Shown piece by piece: positions 37,261 to 49,213 of a stretch of DNA of 64,000 bases. Position 1 is the first letter of the stretch. The number at the start of each line of letters is the position of its first letter. The notes beneath the pieces are model-generated. The model was not told the DNA's origin and searched no databases. It saw only the letters and a list, made by a program, of their open reading frames with translations. A program made the translations under genes and the position numbers. Source of the DNA: Bursaphelenchus xylophilus (taxonomy: Eukaryota; Nematoda; Chromadorea; Rhabditida; Aphelenchoididae); NCBI GenBank assembly GCA_904066235.2, contig CAJFCV020000005.1:4335501-4399500 (forward strand), in the 5' to 3' direction.

Positions 37261-37908
37261 TCACATTCCTTCATCCTCAACTGCTTCAGCAAAAATCACC
37301 TGCCTGGTCGGGACTTGTCGATTCTTCAGGCCATAGTCGGGCAGGGAACTATGAGGTAACTTTCTGCTGCTTCTGAGATTGTAAGGAGTCGTCTGAGTCT
37401 GCATTGTAACTGCTCGGCTTGGAGTCAGAGGTCTTGGCTAAAATTATATAACTATTATCCCCTTTAGTATCAAATCAAATAAATAACATGGAGATCAAAT
37501 TTAGGTACCACAAAATCTAAACCACCATTAAAACAGCTAAATCTTACATTGAAATGACCAATAACAGGCGGTTCGGCGAATGGCTCTGATCTCACAAACT
37601 TCTGGACGGCATCAGCGGTGTTTGCGGGTGCTGGATCGGACGGCTCCACCTTTCTTCTCACGTATGCTCTCTTCTGCTTTTGTTCTGGAAGCTGAAAAAT
37701 AAAACTGTACCAAAAAATAAGGTCAATCCTTATGTTCAACATCCATTAAGATATCAAAAAAAGAATTTCTTCATAGAATTCAGCTTACATCTTGGAGATA
37801 CACTGCTTCTGGAAAGAGCATTCGATTTTCCCGTGAAAGGAGGACGAGCCAGACAATTACCAAGATTCCTATCGAGTACAACATCTCCAAAGGGTAAGGA
37901 AACAACAT
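37261..37908 (-). CDS. Small single-pass membrane protein, not recognised
   Basis: Three exons, 37908-37789, 37691-37548, 37437-37261, all phase 0 and GT-AG, giving 146 aa. It starts MLFPYPLEML and has one hydrophobic span (YSIGILVIVWLVLL), followed by a basic, Pro-rich tail (QKQKRAYVRRKVEP, TPSRAVTMQTQTTPYNLRSS). There are no cysteines and no recognised domain. It is probably a type III or signal-anchored protein with a cytosolic tail. The first exon is supported only by its hydrophobic span and frame, so the start is less sure than the rest. An AATAAA on the minus strand near 37160 overlaps the 3' region of collagen G. Confidence 0.55.
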
Positions 37909-38023
37909 TCTGACCACGAATTTCTTTACCAAATCCTCGAGTAACGTCAAAACCCAGCCAACACCAATTCCTCACAGAATTCCAGGTTTTTTCTTCGATG
38001 ACCGATTTTCTGGATGCAGCAGA

Positions 38024-38378
38024 ATGCCAACGCAGTATTCGGGAAAACTATCCTTTTTCTGGCCCCGCGCTTCGCAGCTTGCGCCCCGGTTTCCCTGCAG
38101 ACTGCGAATAAAAGTAGGAAACAGCCTAAGCCTGAGGCTAAGCCTAAGCTGCCTAAGCCTGAGGCTCAGCCTAAGCCTGAGGCTAAGCCTAACCTGCCTA
38201 AGCCTGAGCCTAAGCCTGAGGCTCAGCCTAAGCCTGAGGCTAAGCTAAGCCTGAAATTCCTACGTGTTTCTCAAATTCCTAACCGTGTTTCGCAGTCAGC
38301 AAAAGTTGTGGGCGCGAACCGGAAATTCTTGCTTTTCGGCGGGGCCAGAAAAAGGATAGTTTACCAGTATTCGTTGCG
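38024..38378. mobile_element. Foldback element with telomere-like core
   Basis: Outer arms are inverted copies: CAACGCAGTATTCGG...AAAACTATCCTTTTTCTGG at 38027-38065 recurs inverted at about 38339-38376, and weaker pairing (GCGCCC, GACTGCGAA, GTAGGAA) extends inward to about 110 bases per arm. The core (about 38122-38262) is a degenerate repeat of AAGCCTGAGGCT-type units with eight copies of GCCTAA, the complement of the nematode telomere unit TTAGGC. A long plus-strand frame across it (KPEAKPKLPKPEAQ...) is a by-product of the repeat. No transposase is present. Confidence 0.75.
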
Positions 38379-38624
38379 GAGTTCAGGCAGCATGGTTGCG
38401 TAAATTTATTTGCCGGTTTTTGTGAATGTGCTCTTTATAAAGTCTATAGACACAGAGTAGAAGGTCGTCCTATCTTTCCCTTGCTTGTGGCAGAGTGCGT
38501 ATTTTCTGCATCGCATGTTTGATTTCACAATTTATAACCTATCAGCCAATCGATTGCAATTAACATCAAAAAATCCGGTAACAAATTCTTTACTTTGGCA
38601 ATATTTTTAATTTTTCGATTGCAT

Positions 38625-39586
38625 TCACCCTTGAGTATCCTCCTGAGTTGTATTTGGACAGGCCCTCCCATCATTTCCGTCAGCCTTCACATGAGTTACC
38701 GTCCCAATCGAACTCTTCGTGTACTGGGTCTTCTCCACCATGCTGACTGGTTGAATGGCTGAATTTAGAGGAGCCGCTATGCTGTTTGCAGCGGTAGTGT
38801 CCACACTTAGACTGGAAAGTGGCAATTTCTTCGGGCGACGATGTTTTTCTCGACGACTTCGGTTATTAGAATCCCTGGTTCGGTGTTTTCGCTCGTGTCT
38901 CTTCTCAGCAGTCTCTGTCTGAAAAGTGAATTGGTTTCTTGTGGGATATTTTTGGAGCAAATCATCTTATCTTTGGCAAAAATATTTTGAGTTGGCCATA
39001 GATAATATAAAGAATTTATGAAAATTTCTTCCAAATCCTCAAAAATTCTTGACTGCAAAGAATTTTGAGGAAAAATCAATTGATTGGGTTCGATTCCTAT
39101 GTTTTACTTACCGGTTCCTCCTGAGTATAGGACATACTGGCCGATAAAGAAAATTTGTTGTCGCTCTCCTCTGGTGATTCCTTCTCCGCCTTCATCTTGG
39201 CCTCCTTCTTGGTATGTTTGGTCTCATTCTTACCCCTTGTGTCTTTGGTGTCCTTCGTATCTTTCGTTTCCGTGCTCTCTTTCGAACCTTTCTTCTCTGG
39301 CAGTGCAAAATGTGTATTATCCGTAAAATCGGCGTTGTTGTCTTCGACTGAGCCATGAATTGAAATTCTCTCTGTCCTCTCCACATTCGGATCAGGTTCT
39401 GAAATTTTGCCAAATTTAATGGCATTTCTTGTAAATATCGTAGCATACGTCTATGAGATTGTGTTTCTTACTTTTCGGGTGTTTGCTCTTGGAAGCTCTG
39501 AACGATTCCTCCTCGGTTGTCGTTGATTTGGCACAAAGTATGAGGCTGATCAGGGTCAGCGAAAGAATGAAGAGAAAGAAAATCAT
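38625..39586 (-). CDS. Secreted Lys/Glu/Thr-rich protein, not recognised
   Basis: Three exons, 39586-39472, 39398-39112, 38918-38625 (231 aa), GT-AG, phases agree. The N-terminus MIFFLFILSLTLISLILCAK is a signal peptide or anchor. The body is hydrophilic and low in complexity: KDTKDTKDT, HTKKEAKMKAEKE, then a basic part with KRHERKHRTRD and RSRREKHRRPKK, and a Ser/Thr-rich end. It is likely disordered. Basic clusters could be proprotein-convertase sites or nuclear-type signals if not secreted. No family recognised. It precedes the small membrane protein gene on the same strand, with the foldback element between them. Confidence 0.6.
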
Positions 39587-39589
39587 GGG

Positions 39590-40606
39590 GAACGTAACCG
39601 GTTGATCAAATTGGGATGCGAAATGAATGAAATTATTGGGAAAAATTGCGGCGAAATCGCCAAATTTTGTTTATGAAGGGTTGAGGAGTATTTATGCTAA
39701 TTTTTTGGTTTCTGTTTTCCAAAATTTCATCTATCTTTTGGATTTACAAATTTTTTTGCCTTGAAGGTAAAGTTAGACTAACTGATCGTCGTATCTTTAC
39801 AAGTTTAAAATTAGATTTGGTCCATAATTTTACCTGAGGTTATCATTTTTCAAAAAAAATTTTTTTTCATATTCATAATTTCAAATTAGATCCAAAAATT
39901 TTTCCGCAAGATCGCAGCTTCCTCATTTCCAAATGTTACCGTACCCCCAGCGAGGGTAGCGTCTTTTTCTCATCTTCTTATAACGGCGCCCTCGCATCTC
40001 CGAAAAGTCGTAAAGTTTTCTGAGGGTTTTTTGTTCGAAAAAGTCTCAAAAACTCGTAAAACGCAAAGGGGGGACACAACTTTCAGCAAGCCGGCTCATC
40101 AATCACGCCCGAAAAAACGAGGGTACCCCGTCGCCTTTTTTCCTCGAAGCTTTTTTTATGTTTTACGTTTGTCAAACGTGTGCCATCTCATCTCCCCCTC
40201 TTCCTCGTCTTTCCCCCTCGGATAAATCAGGAAACGAAGGGAGAAGGGAGACATTTAAATTACAAGACGAATATGCAAATTAGAAGGCGATACGAAGACA
40301 TTCCACATCTTGAGAGAGCATCTGGTTTCGCGATGACATTTGGAATACAAAAGGAGTTAGAAAATAATGCCAAAAGTAGTCGAGTTACTCATTAAAATTG
40401 AGGAAAATGCTCTGTGAGGGTGAGTTTTTCAACAATGAATCATCGACGAAAACTACCGTAATCTCAAAGGAATGCAAAAAATTGGAAAGAATAAACATGA
40501 AATTTTTGAAATTTCAACAGCATTTTTATAGACGAGGAAATTCTAAAAAACCGAGGTACAAAAAATACTGTAAAATACGATGACTAAAATTAAGCTTTTA
40601 ATATTA
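39590..40606. other. Intergenic, nothing recognised
   Basis: AT-rich sequence upstream of the 38625-39586 gene and left of the Tc1/mariner element. Short frames only, none with a recognisable motif. Confidence 0.4.
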
Positions 40607-41902
40607 CAGGGTGACAAATAAAAAATGCAACTTTTTTTGATGGGTCCTGCCGCGAAAACTTTTAGGTTTAGGAAAATATTGTTCATACCATTAAATTCTC
40701 CGTGTTTTTTTGTCCTAGCCTCTCAATTTTCATACGCATATCGGTTGATTAACATGTTTGTTTCGAGTCTCAAACAGAGGGACCCCGATTTTAAACGTGT
40801 CACGAGAAGAAAAAGGACAGTGAAAGATTGCTAAATTGGTCGGTGTAGGAAAACCGGCCATACGAAAAGCCATCAAACGACTCAACGAGCTTGGCCATGG
40901 TGGTAAGTGTCCAGGAATTAGAAAGAAGCGCATCTTGAAGACTTCTGCCAACCTTGAGATCATCAGAAAGAGAGTGAAGCAAAATCTGATTGTGTCCATG
41001 AAGAAAATTGCCCGGGAGACCGGCATCAAGGGAACAACGGATCGACGAATGGTGATCAATGTACCGTAGAGCGAGTCTTACAAGCTCCAAAAAGCTTAGC
41101 GCCTCACGGAACACTACAAGCAAGTACGGCTCAAAAAATGTCGAAAACTCAACCGTCGCGCCGCAGCTCAGCGATGAGAGAAGGTCCTGTTCGCGGATGA
41201 GAAATATTTCAACATCGAGCAGGCCTACAACCACCAGAATTGCAGGAGTTGGACTGTTGAGAGTCAAAAACCATCCGCCATTTTTGAACCCAGTAAAAAT
41301 CCGACCTCTCATGGCCTGGGGCAAAGTCTTGCGCCAGCGGCGTGATATCCTTGGTTTTCCTTGGTTTTCTTGGATAAAGAGGTCAGAACCAAACCGATAA
41401 GTCTACCAGCGACATTTTGTACACCATCGTGATTCCGTGGGCTCAGTAGCATTTTGGCGGTTCAAAACAGACATCGTAGCAGGATTCCGCCATCAGCCAT
41501 AAAGCAAAAAAGACGCAAGGCCAGGAAAGGACCTGTTTTCCCGATTTTATGTGGTCTGCGAAATGGCCGTCTACTCGCTGGATCTGAATCCGGCGGACTA
41601 TGTTTTTTGTTTAGTTAGAAGCCAGGACCTCTAGTTAACGCCGAAAAAGTTTGAAGCCGCTAATTGATCGCTGCGATAAGAACGGGGCCGATTTCTCCAA
41701 AAAAAGCTCCGGCGAATCGCCCAAAATTTAAAGTCACGTTTTGAGCTCTATCTCGGGGCCAAGAACAGCCACCTTAAAACTGGTCGAGCATACTATTAAC
41801 AGTGCTCTATGTTACTGATATTCACCGTTACTTTGGTTAAGTTTGGTGTTTTAGACAAAATATGGCCATAAATATGAGTTGCATTTTTTCTTTGTCACCC
41901 TG
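40607..41902 (+). mobile_element. Tc1/mariner (IS630) element, inactive
   Basis: A 1296-bp element bounded by TA dinucleotides (40605-40606 and 41903-41904). The terminal repeats begin CAGGGTGACAAA and continue with AAAAAATGCAAC on both sides, differing by one base within the first 25. It holds one decayed transposase gene. Length, TA target and internal motifs fit the Tc1/mariner superfamily. Confidence 0.9.
40830..41620 (+). pseudogene. Broken Tc1/mariner transposase
   Basis: Fragments in several frames keep the order of the family: an HTH-like region (IRKAIKRLNELGHGG, MKKIARETGIKGTTDRRMV), then VLFADEKYFNIEQAYNHQN with the first catalytic Asp at 41196, QDSAISHKAKKTQ with the second Asp at 41483, and SLDLNPADYVF with the third Asp at about 41596. 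The spacing between second and third Asp (about 37 residues) suggests a DD37D, maT-like subgroup. Several frameshifts and stops (for example after INVP at 41069 and in the catalytic core) make it non-functional. Confidence 0.85.
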
Positions 41903-41904
41903 TA

Positions 41905-43183
41905 AAACTGTTTTATTCATACCTGGAAATCACCAAATTTTTAATCAAACTTTTTTTGAATATCGCAATAACTGAAAATTTCGGCGACATTGGCAATTTT
42001 CAAGAAGTTATTTTCGACCTATTTAGGACAAGTTAAAATATTTTACGAGAAAAATGGAAGGGAAAGAGATTCAGAGATCCGACACTAGGTTTTGTGAATA
42101 ATTCGGAGAAAATTTTTTGGTGGAAAATAGACTATTATTTGATCTCGTTCTCAAGATGACAAATCAAATTTTTCGATTTGCAATTTTAGATAAAAATACT
42201 TTTTCTGAGCCAACTTCAACGTTGTAAAAAACATTTTTTTCTGTAACGAACTCGTTATTTTCCATAGAACCTCATTCATAAAGTTGAAGGCAAAATTTGA
42301 AGGAAATCCTTTGTACTTCGGGATCAAGCGTTCGATCTTTTAAAATCACGTTATAAATCATCAGTTTTCATTCTTTTTCTTATGATTCTTGACCTTCCAG
42401 ATCAGCTTTTCCGCAGTTCGTATCTCCGGACCTGTTGCAATAACTGTTTACTCTGTTCTCCTGACTATTTACTTGTTTATTGTACCTCCATTTTTCCATT
42501 TCGGGGTCCCTGAGATCGGATTTTTTTTTTTTTTTTTTTTTTTCGAAACCCGCGAAAAAACAACATAGCTACCCATTAAACAAAAAAATGGTCGTCTCTT
42601 ATCGGCCGATGGATCGCGGGGCGACGAGGCACGTCTTCATATGCGGATTCTCGGTTACGCCTTCGCTTCCAGACGAAAAATCGCTTTTCCGAGAAGATTT
42701 TCGAGGGTTTAAAGGGTGAGGAGATTGCGTAACTCCGTCAGTCGAGATGTCGCGCAAGGCTACTGTAGGTTTCTGGGAGACTTTTACTTTGGGCAAAGGC
42801 GAAAACTTTGTTTTTGAGGCTTTTATTACGTTATAATCATCAAGAAAATGACATCATCGTAGTTCAAAGCAAGGGTTGTATAAGGTAATTTTCTTCGCGA
42901 TTTACATAACTTACGGTAATTTCCCCTTCATCACCTCTTCTCTCACTCTTTTTTATGTCCAGTTTACCTACGGTAACTCTTCAAGAACCCTCACAGTCAT
43001 CTCAAACACTTTCCCATGTCCAAGTCGCCGAATTTATGCTAATTTTTGTTATGTAAACAAAAGGTTTTTGAATCATTTCTGTGTCGATCCTTGTCGTCGT
43101 GACCTGATTTACATATCTTTTCAAAATTATGCCACTGTCGCTGCTTTCGGCCGAGAAAATGGCATTTTATTGGGTATTCGAAC
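41905..43183. other. Intergenic; poly-T run at about 42521-42543
   Basis: AT-rich and without a supported gene. The only marked feature is an uninterrupted T-run of about 23 bases. Confidence 0.4.
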
Positions 43184-45654
43184 GCACTGTGCAAAAAAAC
43201 ATGATGAATGCACAGTGCAGTTGATTCAGCAGAAATTTTTATGCACTGTGCAAATGAATCAGCAACTGCACTGTGCAAAAAGGCCGTGGGAAAATTGGTG
43301 GATGCACAGTGAAAAGAAAATTTCTCGTTTTGCACTGTGCGAAGGATTTAGAATTCAAATGCACTGTGCGTTTCTAAAATTGCACCGTGCAATTGAACTT
43401 GACAAACAGGGTGATCCTTGATCGCCCCCAAACTTCCTGACAAGGTCGCACAGTGCACGAAAAACGTTCTCAAAGCGACAAAGAATGATTCAGAAACAGC
43501 GACAAGATCTGCACTGTGCGCTCAACTCTTTTTTGTTGCTTTGCGATTCTGTTTTGTTTTGATCGCTTTCGGAATGCCGCGTAACCTTTTGTCTCGCACT
43601 GTGCAAAACGATTTTATTTTTTGACTGCACTGTGCATTCATTTTCCGATCCATGTTGCGAGCCGCGAACTTTGATTTTTGCACCGTGCAAAATTTCTTTC
43701 TTCTCGTTTCACGCTTTCTCCAAATTTCTGGCGCTTTTGTTTTCCGGCGACAACAGCTTCCCTTCATTCCGACATTTCACCTTTCTTTGTTTTTCAAAAA
43801 TCGCTGTTTTGCATTTTTTTCGACCACTTCGTGCCCTGGGAATGGAATGCACCGTGCGGTTTGGACACAGGGATTGCGATCGAACAAAGGAAACGGAAAG
43901 AAACTTGGCCAGGTGAGTCGCGCAGCGATCTCTGGGACCAAACCTGGCCAAAAAGGTGCGCCGGAAATTTTTTGTTCCTCATTTTTCATAGCCGGCACAA
44001 ATTTGAATTTTGGGACGCCTCCAAAGGCGGGACCCGAGGGTTAATGTCGCCGGTCCACTGACTCCGCCCTCTTAACCCAGATCGTGGTCATTTTTCGTGC
44101 GATCAGTTCCAAACAAAGACGGATTGTTGCACGGTGCGGTTCCCTTCTCATCATCTCCCTCCTCAACTCGTTTTTTGGTCGCTTTTTGCGTCCCCTCCTC
44201 TGTCGCGGCCCTTGACCTCGAAAGTCATCGCTGATGGCAAACGAAGAGGAAGGAAAGAAGTCGCCCACAGGTCTGTCGCAGAACCCAAGGGCGACGTTCC
44301 CCCTTCCTTTCTTCTCGCCCACCTCAAAAGCCGAATGCCGCAACAAATGGCCTCAAGCGATGCAGATGGATTGGCGCCGCCGTCAAATCCCCGCCGCCCC
44401 CAATCTTGTCGCAGTCGAGTGGAGATCGGCGATCGCGTGCGCCTTGGCTCGACCTCCATTCCAACGACAGGTGCGTTCATCGATCAGTGGGGGTCATGCG
44501 ATCTGGCTTTTCAAGATGCGCGACATCTGGTTCTCTCACTTTCGCGATGACTCCGAGCCCTGTTGGTGAGCAGGCGGATGTGCGACAAGAGCCCCAAAAA
44601 GGGCGCAGCTGTGTTGTTTTCGCGCACTGTGCATTCCTGATCGAAATTTCCATTCGAAAACAAACGGAACGCACCGTGCGGGTGGACGCGACGCGAGGAA
44701 AACAGTCCAAGGCCAGACTGCACGGTGCGATTATTTTTGGGAAAAACATGATTGAACACAGATTTTGTTAACGAATGCACAGTGCAGAAATTTCAACGAA
44801 CCGCGTGCAGCTCGCGAGAATTTTCGGCGTTTCAAGGCCCAAATCACTGTGCGTTTTTTGATTGCGAAACGCCGCACAGTGCATTCCACGTTTCGATTGA
44901 TTTCGGGGTACCCGAAGAAATCGCGTTTCCCTTGTCGCTGCTGTCTTGAAAAGCCGAAAACCGGGGGCAAGAGGTCGTTCCGGCCCCCTCGTTTGTCGCT
45001 CTTCACGCACTCTTTTTCCTTTCATTCCCGCGCGACCGACCCGAAGACGTCGTTTTGCGTGAAAGGGAAAAAGGGGGGTTTTGTCGCTCTCTCCACTTTT
45101 TTCCTTCTCATTTTGTCGCTTTTTCCGTGCGCGACACACCTTTTTGCACTACTCTTTTTTTGCTTTTGTCCCAAAATTGGCCGGTTTCCGACGAAAAAAT
45201 GGGTTTCCAGGAACGAAAAACACCCTGAGGGCTTGGTTGCACTTCCCCAGTTTTTAGTTTCCAGTTTAATTGTTGAGTTTCAAAATTCTGCTTTCAAATT
45301 TTCAAAATTCAAATTTTCGTTCCAAATCGCCAAGCGAATCCCTTTTGTGCCAAGCCCCGCCCCTTTTTTCGAAAGCCTTTCGCGTTCGAATCGGCATTGC
45401 TGAGGGCAAAAATGGGCGGGAAATCGATTTTGGATTCTCTCAGGGCGCACTTTTACGAAAATGCGGTGCGGAATGCGGTCGGGTGGGAAAGTCGGTGCAT
45501 TACAGCGCTAGGATAGAACAGATGTTAGGTAGATTATATTGCACATGATGCTCTCTGTTGTTTTCTGTCCAAATTTTCATTTTTTACCGATTTTCCAACA
45601 AGATTTTAGGCTTTTTGAAAATTTTTACTTACTTTCCCACCTTTCGCACTGTGC
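43184..45654. repeat. Cluster of 20 GCACNGTGC palindromes
   Basis: Perfect nine-base palindromes start at 43184, 43210, 43243, 43268, 43332, 43361, 43382, 43448, 43511, 43596, 43627, 43680, 43849, 44129, 44624, 44671, 44720, 44777, 44873 and 45646. Near-matches lie at 43303 and 44844. The central base is T or A in 14 and C or G in 6; most are preceded by T or C and followed by A or G. Spacing is irregular (18 to about 770 bases), so this is not a tandem repeat. About 0.04 copies would be expected by chance in 2.5 kb. Intervening DNA is more GC-rich than its surroundings and shows no gene I can support; short frames run through it. It may be a dense binding-site array for a homodimeric or zinc-finger protein, or a pol II control region. 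Confidence 0.85.
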
Positions 45655-46373
45655 ATTCGCCATGTATTTTTTCTTTTACCTGAATGTCAAGCCGACTGAG
45701 TCTTGCAACGTAGCTGGGTATGCGTCTTAGTCATACTGTTCACAACAAGGGTTATGACTAGATCCATACTCAGCTCTGCGACAAGATCTCAGCCGGCCCA
45801 TGGCTTGGGTTTATTCTCTACTCTAATATTTTGTGTATTCTACTGTTTATTTGCCGTGCAGGAGGCGGATCCTGCAGTTTACCACCTGACACTGAAGATA
45901 CACTGTGATTGAGGGATGTATCACAGTTTCATGTGGTCGACTTCGGGATCTTCTGGCATGGTGGATATAATTGTCGTTGGTGGGTGTGTGTGTGTGTGTG
46001 AAAATCTCGGCCCGGCCCGTCGGCCATGGTCCGGCCGATCTGAAATTTTGGCCCACGCTGGGTGTGTCCGCGTTCACTCATTTAGTTCCATACGGAGGCA
46101 ATAAGTTTAGTTCCGGACATTTTTCATCGTATAAAGTGTAAAATCGCCGGCTGCAGCCGTTTTTGAAAGGTACGTAAAAAAGAAGGTACCTCACTAACTA
46201 AATCCACTGTCCGGGCATTGACAGCGATGAATTGAGCCTGCACGCTAAATTTGGACTAGTTCTGACCAGTTCCCGAAAAGTTATAAGCAGGTTTATATGA
46301 ATCCGTCTCCTATGATCTAGTATTTATTGACTGCCTTTTTTTATAATTGTTCCACAAACAACTTGTCTACCTC
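45655..46373. other. Intergenic, nothing recognised
   Basis: Between the palindrome cluster and the small membrane protein gene. It contains a GC-rich patch with GGCCCGGCCCGTCGGCC near 46008-46040 and no supported gene. Confidence 0.4.
45983..46000. repeat. (GT)n microsatellite
   Basis: A short run of GTGTGTGTGTGTGTG within GGGTGTGTGTG. Unremarkable. Confidence 0.8.
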
Positions 46374-46843
46374 TCAGATCTCAATATCGATTGTGTCCTC
46401 AGGCAATGGAACATTAACTTCCGCTTCAATTTTATCCGGCAGATCGAAGCTGACTGATGGTCTAGAATGGAGTTTATTCCTTTTTTTCTCGATGTTCTCC
46501 ACCTTGGCAGTCTCACATCTCTCCATGACCACTTCTTCCCTGATTTCTTGACTGTCTTTTCCACCAAAAATGTCTGATTTCCTCCGTGATGGGCAAGAAA
46601 TAGCGCCAAAAATAATTGTAGCGATAAAACAAACGATCAAAGCGAGGTTGTGGTACAAAGACTTGGTTCCGTACTGAAATATAGCTATATGAATGAGTCT
46701 CCTTCTTGCTAGAGCGCGTAATTCATGAATCTTGATAACATTTTTTGATAAGTTTTCGTATATTGTACCACCTGAAGTACTATACTACAGCTCATAATAT
46801 AGCTTGCTTCTTTGTTTTTCCAAAGAAGCGTTCTGAGAGCCAT
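46374..46843 (-). CDS. Small membrane protein, not recognised
   Basis: Two exons, 46843-46772 and 46673-46374, phase 0, GT-AG, 123 aa. Exon 1 encodes MALRTLLWKNKEASYIMSCS. Exon 2 has a hydrophobic span (LALIVCFIATIIFGAIS), then a charged tail with RRK, VENIEKKRNK and a C-terminal acidic stretch (VPLPEDTIDIEI). It is probably a single-pass protein. No family recognised, and the first exon rests on frame continuity only. The two small membrane protein genes near 37-39 kb have similar composition, but no alignable motif links them. Confidence 0.5.
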
Positions 46844-49213
46844 TGCGATCTTGTTTGTTGGTTTATTGTTTACCTGAATTTGGATTCTCTTTTTTATGAA
46901 ATGGGGAAAACACGAGACAAATAACCTTCAAAAGCCATTACGGAGGACATTCCTAACTTTTTTGTGGGAAAATCGATTCAAATCTTAGCTAGGTGAGGTT
47001 CTTTGAATTGATAAGCTTACCTGGCGTCCTATTTTACCAATAAAAATGAGATTATTTACTAATTTAAGCGCATCAAAACCTAAAACAAGGTCCGTTTCCT
47101 ATTTTGTTCGAATTCATGCCCCTCTGACCCGCTCATTTTCGTATATCTTCAACTTTGCGATGCTTTATGACTGTTTTCGATGCCGAAACCCTCATTACTC
47201 ATCCGCCGTTCTCACCGTGATCTACCGTATTCCTCGAATTTCTCAACTTTTGCCTTATGATTCATTATACAAAAGGCTAAAGAATTCCGCCAAAAAATCC
47301 GCGTTTACGAGCCCGAAACAAAAGCGACGTGACTCTGAATTTGGCAACAGCTGTCGCGCGTTTATGGGCGTCGTAAAAATATGTCGCATTTTTTTGAAAG
47401 AACCGTGTTAATGGCGCGACGGAAAAAGAAGAAAGGGAGATCTGAAAAGCATAATGAGAATTATGAGCGGATACGGTAACGGAAGCGATAATGGGGAATT
47501 TGAAAATCTGGCGCTTCGAAATGGGGGAGAAAAGAGGGGAGATTTTGGATGAGAAGTGATAGAAAGCATGTTTAAAATTTTATGTAACTTGGCATAAGCG
47601 ATAATTTCATTTGCGATTATGTATAATATTCATAATTTCTTGCTTGAATTTTGCAGAAACTTCCGTGATTTTTAAGTCAGAAATTGTCAAAAATCGGTTT
47701 TATTTTCGTTTTTTGACTTAAAAATTGAATCGAAAAAATATTTTCTTTTATCAACTCATCTCATTTTCATAGTGTCCCATGACCATATTTGTACTTTCTC
47801 TATGCCAACTTTCAATGGGATGTGGCCTTCGCTCTCATTTCCATAATCATATTTATATAACTTTACCCTTTACTCTAAATAATTGGATCCCCTTCCCCAT
47901 TGACCTCTTTGCAATCCTATTATAGCACCAATGATTGATTCCTTTGATCTGTAATCTCAGTAGATCGTAAAGATCTCCTCGCATAAACAAAGCTCGTTTC
48001 AATCCGCGCTAATCGCCCCTTTTGGACAATGGCCATTAACCCAAATCTATTCGGCGACCGTTCAAAGCGACGCGATGATAGATGGATTACGTTACAGACA
48101 TATGTTGGGGTTAATCTGGCCTGGGTGTTTGGTGTACAAAGATAGGTTGAATTGCATGGGGAAGGTAAGAAAATGGGAGATAATTGGATATAAGATGGCT
48201 GGTTTAATAAGATGCTGAAAAAAAATTTTTTGAAAAATGTTGCCATAAGCGGTGTATTGCAAGAATTTTGACGCAAAATCGATTACTATAAAGTTACTAG
48301 CGCTATTCCGTATTATGACTCATTATTTACAAAAATTTGCAAATTCTTTATCCGAAAAATTGGGCTAATGAAAAAAATTTGGTTTCTGTCTAGGATTACT
48401 GTTGTTCTTGCATTCATTACCCTTTCTATAGTACGGGGTGTATAGTTTTGCTACAAAACAGTCGCAATTCAAGGTCTCTGCCATCCGTCTTTTCCGCCGG
48501 GCGACGTGCAGCGGCATCCAGCAGCGACAAAACACGGGAATGTCATTTCCTTTTGGAATAAAATCATTTTCTGGCTTATTTGAGGCTTAATGAGTCTCAT
48601 TACAATCGGCTGTCTACTTGTCGCGAATTTCAAATCCAAACAGTTTGATCTTTGCTCTCTAAAAAAGGAAGTGTCGGGAAAGAAAAGTCACATTTTTGAG
48701 GAAATTATCAAGCCAAGAAACGCATATATATTCGATCTTTGCCATTGAGAGAGTATGGATAATGAGGAGAGAGAGCGAGACAAAGCAGAGTTTGACCATG
48801 CCTTTCTGGCTCAATGGCTTGGAAACTTGAATTTGCAGAGACGCGTCAGTTATTTTTAGTGACTCATAAGCTTCTGAACGCTTATGCTTTACTCCAAAAC
48901 AGAAGAAATACCGTACATTTCAAAATACAACCATCTCCCAAGAATTTTATCAAGATAACCTTTTACATGTTTGCTCTACCGTAACGCCTTGACCTCATAA
49001 AATCCGTTCTATGTAAAAAGTTTTCAAAACTCCTATGAACTCACTATCTCATCGCCAATTACCCCAAATTCTCATCTCAAAAACTAGTAATTCCCATAAA
49101 AAGTATTGTCTTTCTGCGACGCCTGGGTGGTCGTTGTACCGATTCACATAAAACCCGACGGCTTAAGTGTTTTTTGCAGGCGTTTTTTTAGGGTGTTTCG
49201 CATAAAAAACGAC
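46844..49213. other. Gene-poor 2.4 kb, nothing recognised
   Basis: Several frames of 70-120 codons occur on both strands (for example 47046-47411), but none shows a motif, a plausible splice context or a coherent composition. Confidence 0.4.

Noticed and set aside
38014..38403. Plus-strand frame with KPEAKPKLPKPEAQ repeats
   Set aside because: It lies wholly within the foldback element and arises from the AAGCCTGAGGCT-type repeat.
43418..45548. Several overlapping frames of 60-210 codons in the palindrome cluster
   Set aside because: They overlap on both strands, lack known motifs or consistent splice links, and GCACTGTGC falls in different frames.
46008..46040. GC-rich palindromic patch GGCCCGGCCCGTCGGCC
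   Set aside because: Looked like an element end, but I could not find a partner repeat nearby.
47046..47411. 121-codon plus-strand frame
   Set aside because: No motif, signal peptide or splice context; composition is like the surrounding non-coding DNA.
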